From Acidimicrobiaceae bacterium (GTDB lineage: Bacteria > Actinomycetota > Acidimicrobiia > Acidimicrobiales > Palsa-688): a stretch of DNA of 11,834 nucleotides. The stretch spans positions 1 to 11,834 of the forward strand of contig JAUTXM010000289.1 in assembly GCA_030838025.1 (NCBI GenBank), written 5' to 3'. The notes under the pieces are model-generated. The model was not told the DNA's origin, searched no databases, and saw only the letters and a program-made list of their open reading frames with translations. The stretch's first letter is position 1. Every line of letters begins with the position of its first letter. Position numbers and translations under genes: made by a program. This document shows positions 11,154-11,834 of this stretch, piece by piece.

Positions 11154-11194
11154 GGCAACCACCCCAGCCCGGGTGGTGCCTTGACACTGTCAAG
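11154..11194 (+). promoter_or_regulatory. Two adjacent inverted repeats in the exonuclease leader
   Basis: The first is a stem of GGC-(A bulge)-ACCACCC (11154-11164) with GGGTGGTGCC (11171-11180) around the loop CAGCCC. Directly following is a perfect 7-1-7 palindrome, CTTGACACTGTCAAG (11180-11194), which ends 8 nt before the ATG of the exonuclease gene. A related sequence, TCAAGTGTCA, is at 11078-11087, over the -35 of the divergent NlpC/P60 promoter. The region 11022-11202 is otherwise without features I can support, and no clear -10 for the exonuclease gene was found. Confidence 0.55.
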
Positions 11195-11202
11195 CTGACG
11201 CC

Positions 11203-11834
11203 ATGAGGGTCTTCCTGGTAGATGGCACCTACGAGCTGTTTCGCCACTACTTCGGTGTGCCGCCACACCGTACTGCCGACGGCGCCGAGGTCGCAGCGAC
11301 GCGCGCCGTACTGGGCTCGGTGCTCGGAATGCTGGAGGAAGGGGCGACGCATCTTGGAGTAGCGACCGACCACGTCATCGAGTCCTTTCGCAATGGCCTC
11401 TGGCCGGGATACAAGTCTTCGGCTGGTGTCCAGCCCGACTTGCTCGGCCAGTTCGGACTGCTCGAGCTGGCGTTGCGAGCCATGGGCGTTCATGTCTGGG
11501 CCATGGTCGAGTTGGAGGCGGACGACGCCCTGGCCTCCGCGGCCGCCGTGGCGACCGACGACCCGGAGGTGGACCAAGTGGTCATATGCACGCCCGACAA
11601 GGATCTCGGACAGTGTGTCGACGACGGTCGGGTGGTCCAACTCGACCGGCGCAAGCGCCTGGTGCTCGACCAAGCTGCGGTCACTGACAAGTTCGGCGTG
11701 TCGCCGCATTCGATTCCGGACTACCTGGCGCTGGTGGGCGATGCGGCGGACGGCTACCCTGGCCTGCCCGGGTGGGGCATGCGATCAGCCGCTGCAGTGC
11801 TCGCGAAGTTCCACCACATCGAATGCATTCCGCC
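11203..11834 (+). CDS. 5'-3' exonuclease (PolA N-terminal/FEN-like), 3' truncated by window
   Basis: The frame is open from ATG 11203 to the end, giving 210 residues. It has the 5'-3' exonuclease fold: an N-terminal MRVFLVDGTYELFRHY with D7, acidic ligands around ELEADDAL (103-110), TPDKDLGQCV (130-139; D132, D134), and the helix-3-turn-helix DNA-binding region DYLALVGDAADGYPGLPGWG (173-192; D180, D183). In DNA polymerase I and stand-alone FEN-like proteins this domain removes 5' flaps and RNA primers. Whether a polymerase domain follows cannot be seen. The TGDKD of many relatives is TPDKD here. The ATG directly precedes the conserved first strand, so the start is firm even though no Shine-Dalgarno is visible. 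It diverges from the NlpC/P60 gene across a 181-bp intergenic region with inverted repeats. Confidence 0.9.
   Translation, partial: MRVFLVDGTYELFRHYFGVPPHRTADGAEVAATRAVLGSVLGMLEEGATHLGVATDHVIESFRNGLWPGYKSSAGVQPDLLGQFGLLELALRAMGVHVWAMVELEADDALASAAAVATDDPEVDQVVICTPDKDLGQCVDDGRVVQLDRRKRLVLDQAAVTDKFGVSPHSIPDYLALVGDAADGYPGLPGWGMRSAAAVLAKFHHIECIP

Noticed and set aside
11181..11186. TTGACA as a -35 element for the exonuclease gene
   Set aside because: A -10 at the usual distance would fall inside the coding sequence after the firmly placed ATG; the hexamer is better explained as an arm of the palindrome.

Overview
The window (11,834 bp, very GC-rich) looks like a chromosomal segment of a high-GC actinobacterium. 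Supporting signs are frequent GTG/TTG starts, ATGA/GTGA gene overlaps, apparent leaderless promoters (TAGACT hexamers 7-8 nt before a GTG), a crotonyl-CoA carboxylase/reductase, a RipA-like NlpC/P60 protein and a SEC-C-bearing methionine aminopeptidase. A lineage such as Acidimicrobiia would fit, but that is inference; the sequence alone does not fix the taxon.

Layout. Bases 1-1350 (+): the 3' end of crotonyl-CoA carboxylase/reductase (ccr), followed by methylmalonyl-CoA epimerase. Both belong to the ethylmalonyl-CoA/propionyl-CoA network, whose mutases need cobalamin. Bases 1355-2905 (-): a decayed beta-helix protein remnant, then cbtA and cbtB (cobalt uptake) behind a clear cobalamin riboswitch. 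Bases 2931-3509 (+): a histidine-phosphatase-fold protein with a degenerate RHG motif, divergent from the riboswitch. Bases 3547-7111 (-): a metal locus reading cbiM-N-Q fusion, cbiO, a small CxxC heavy-metal-associated (HMA) protein whose start overlaps the cbiO stop, and a Fur-family regulator with its own leaderless promoter. Bases 7307-8574 (+): a small helix-turn-helix protein overlapping a type I methionine aminopeptidase. Bases 8575-8826: non-coding, holding a perfect 48-bp repeat present twice, each copy a two-tier palindrome. Bases 8827-9726 (+): an AbiEi-type HTH fused to a DUF559/Vsr-like nuclease domain. Bases 9732-11021 (-): a secreted coiled-coil NlpC/P60 peptidoglycan hydrolase. 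Bases 11203-11834 (+): a 5'-3' exonuclease running off the end, preceded by two inverted repeats.

How it fits together. Most of the first 7.1 kb can be read as cobalt economy: two different cobalt/nickel importers, one under B12 feedback (cbtBA) and one probably under metal control (cbiMNQO-HMA, with a Fur-family gene at its end), beside two enzymes of a B12-dependent carbon pathway. The best candidates for something new are (i) the importer-chaperone-regulator arrangement with extra metal-binding segments on the transporter, (ii) the duplicated compound palindrome upstream of a solitary nuclease gene, and (iii) the cobalt-locus phosphatase lacking the canonical arginine. No tRNA, rRNA, insertion sequence or cas gene was seen.
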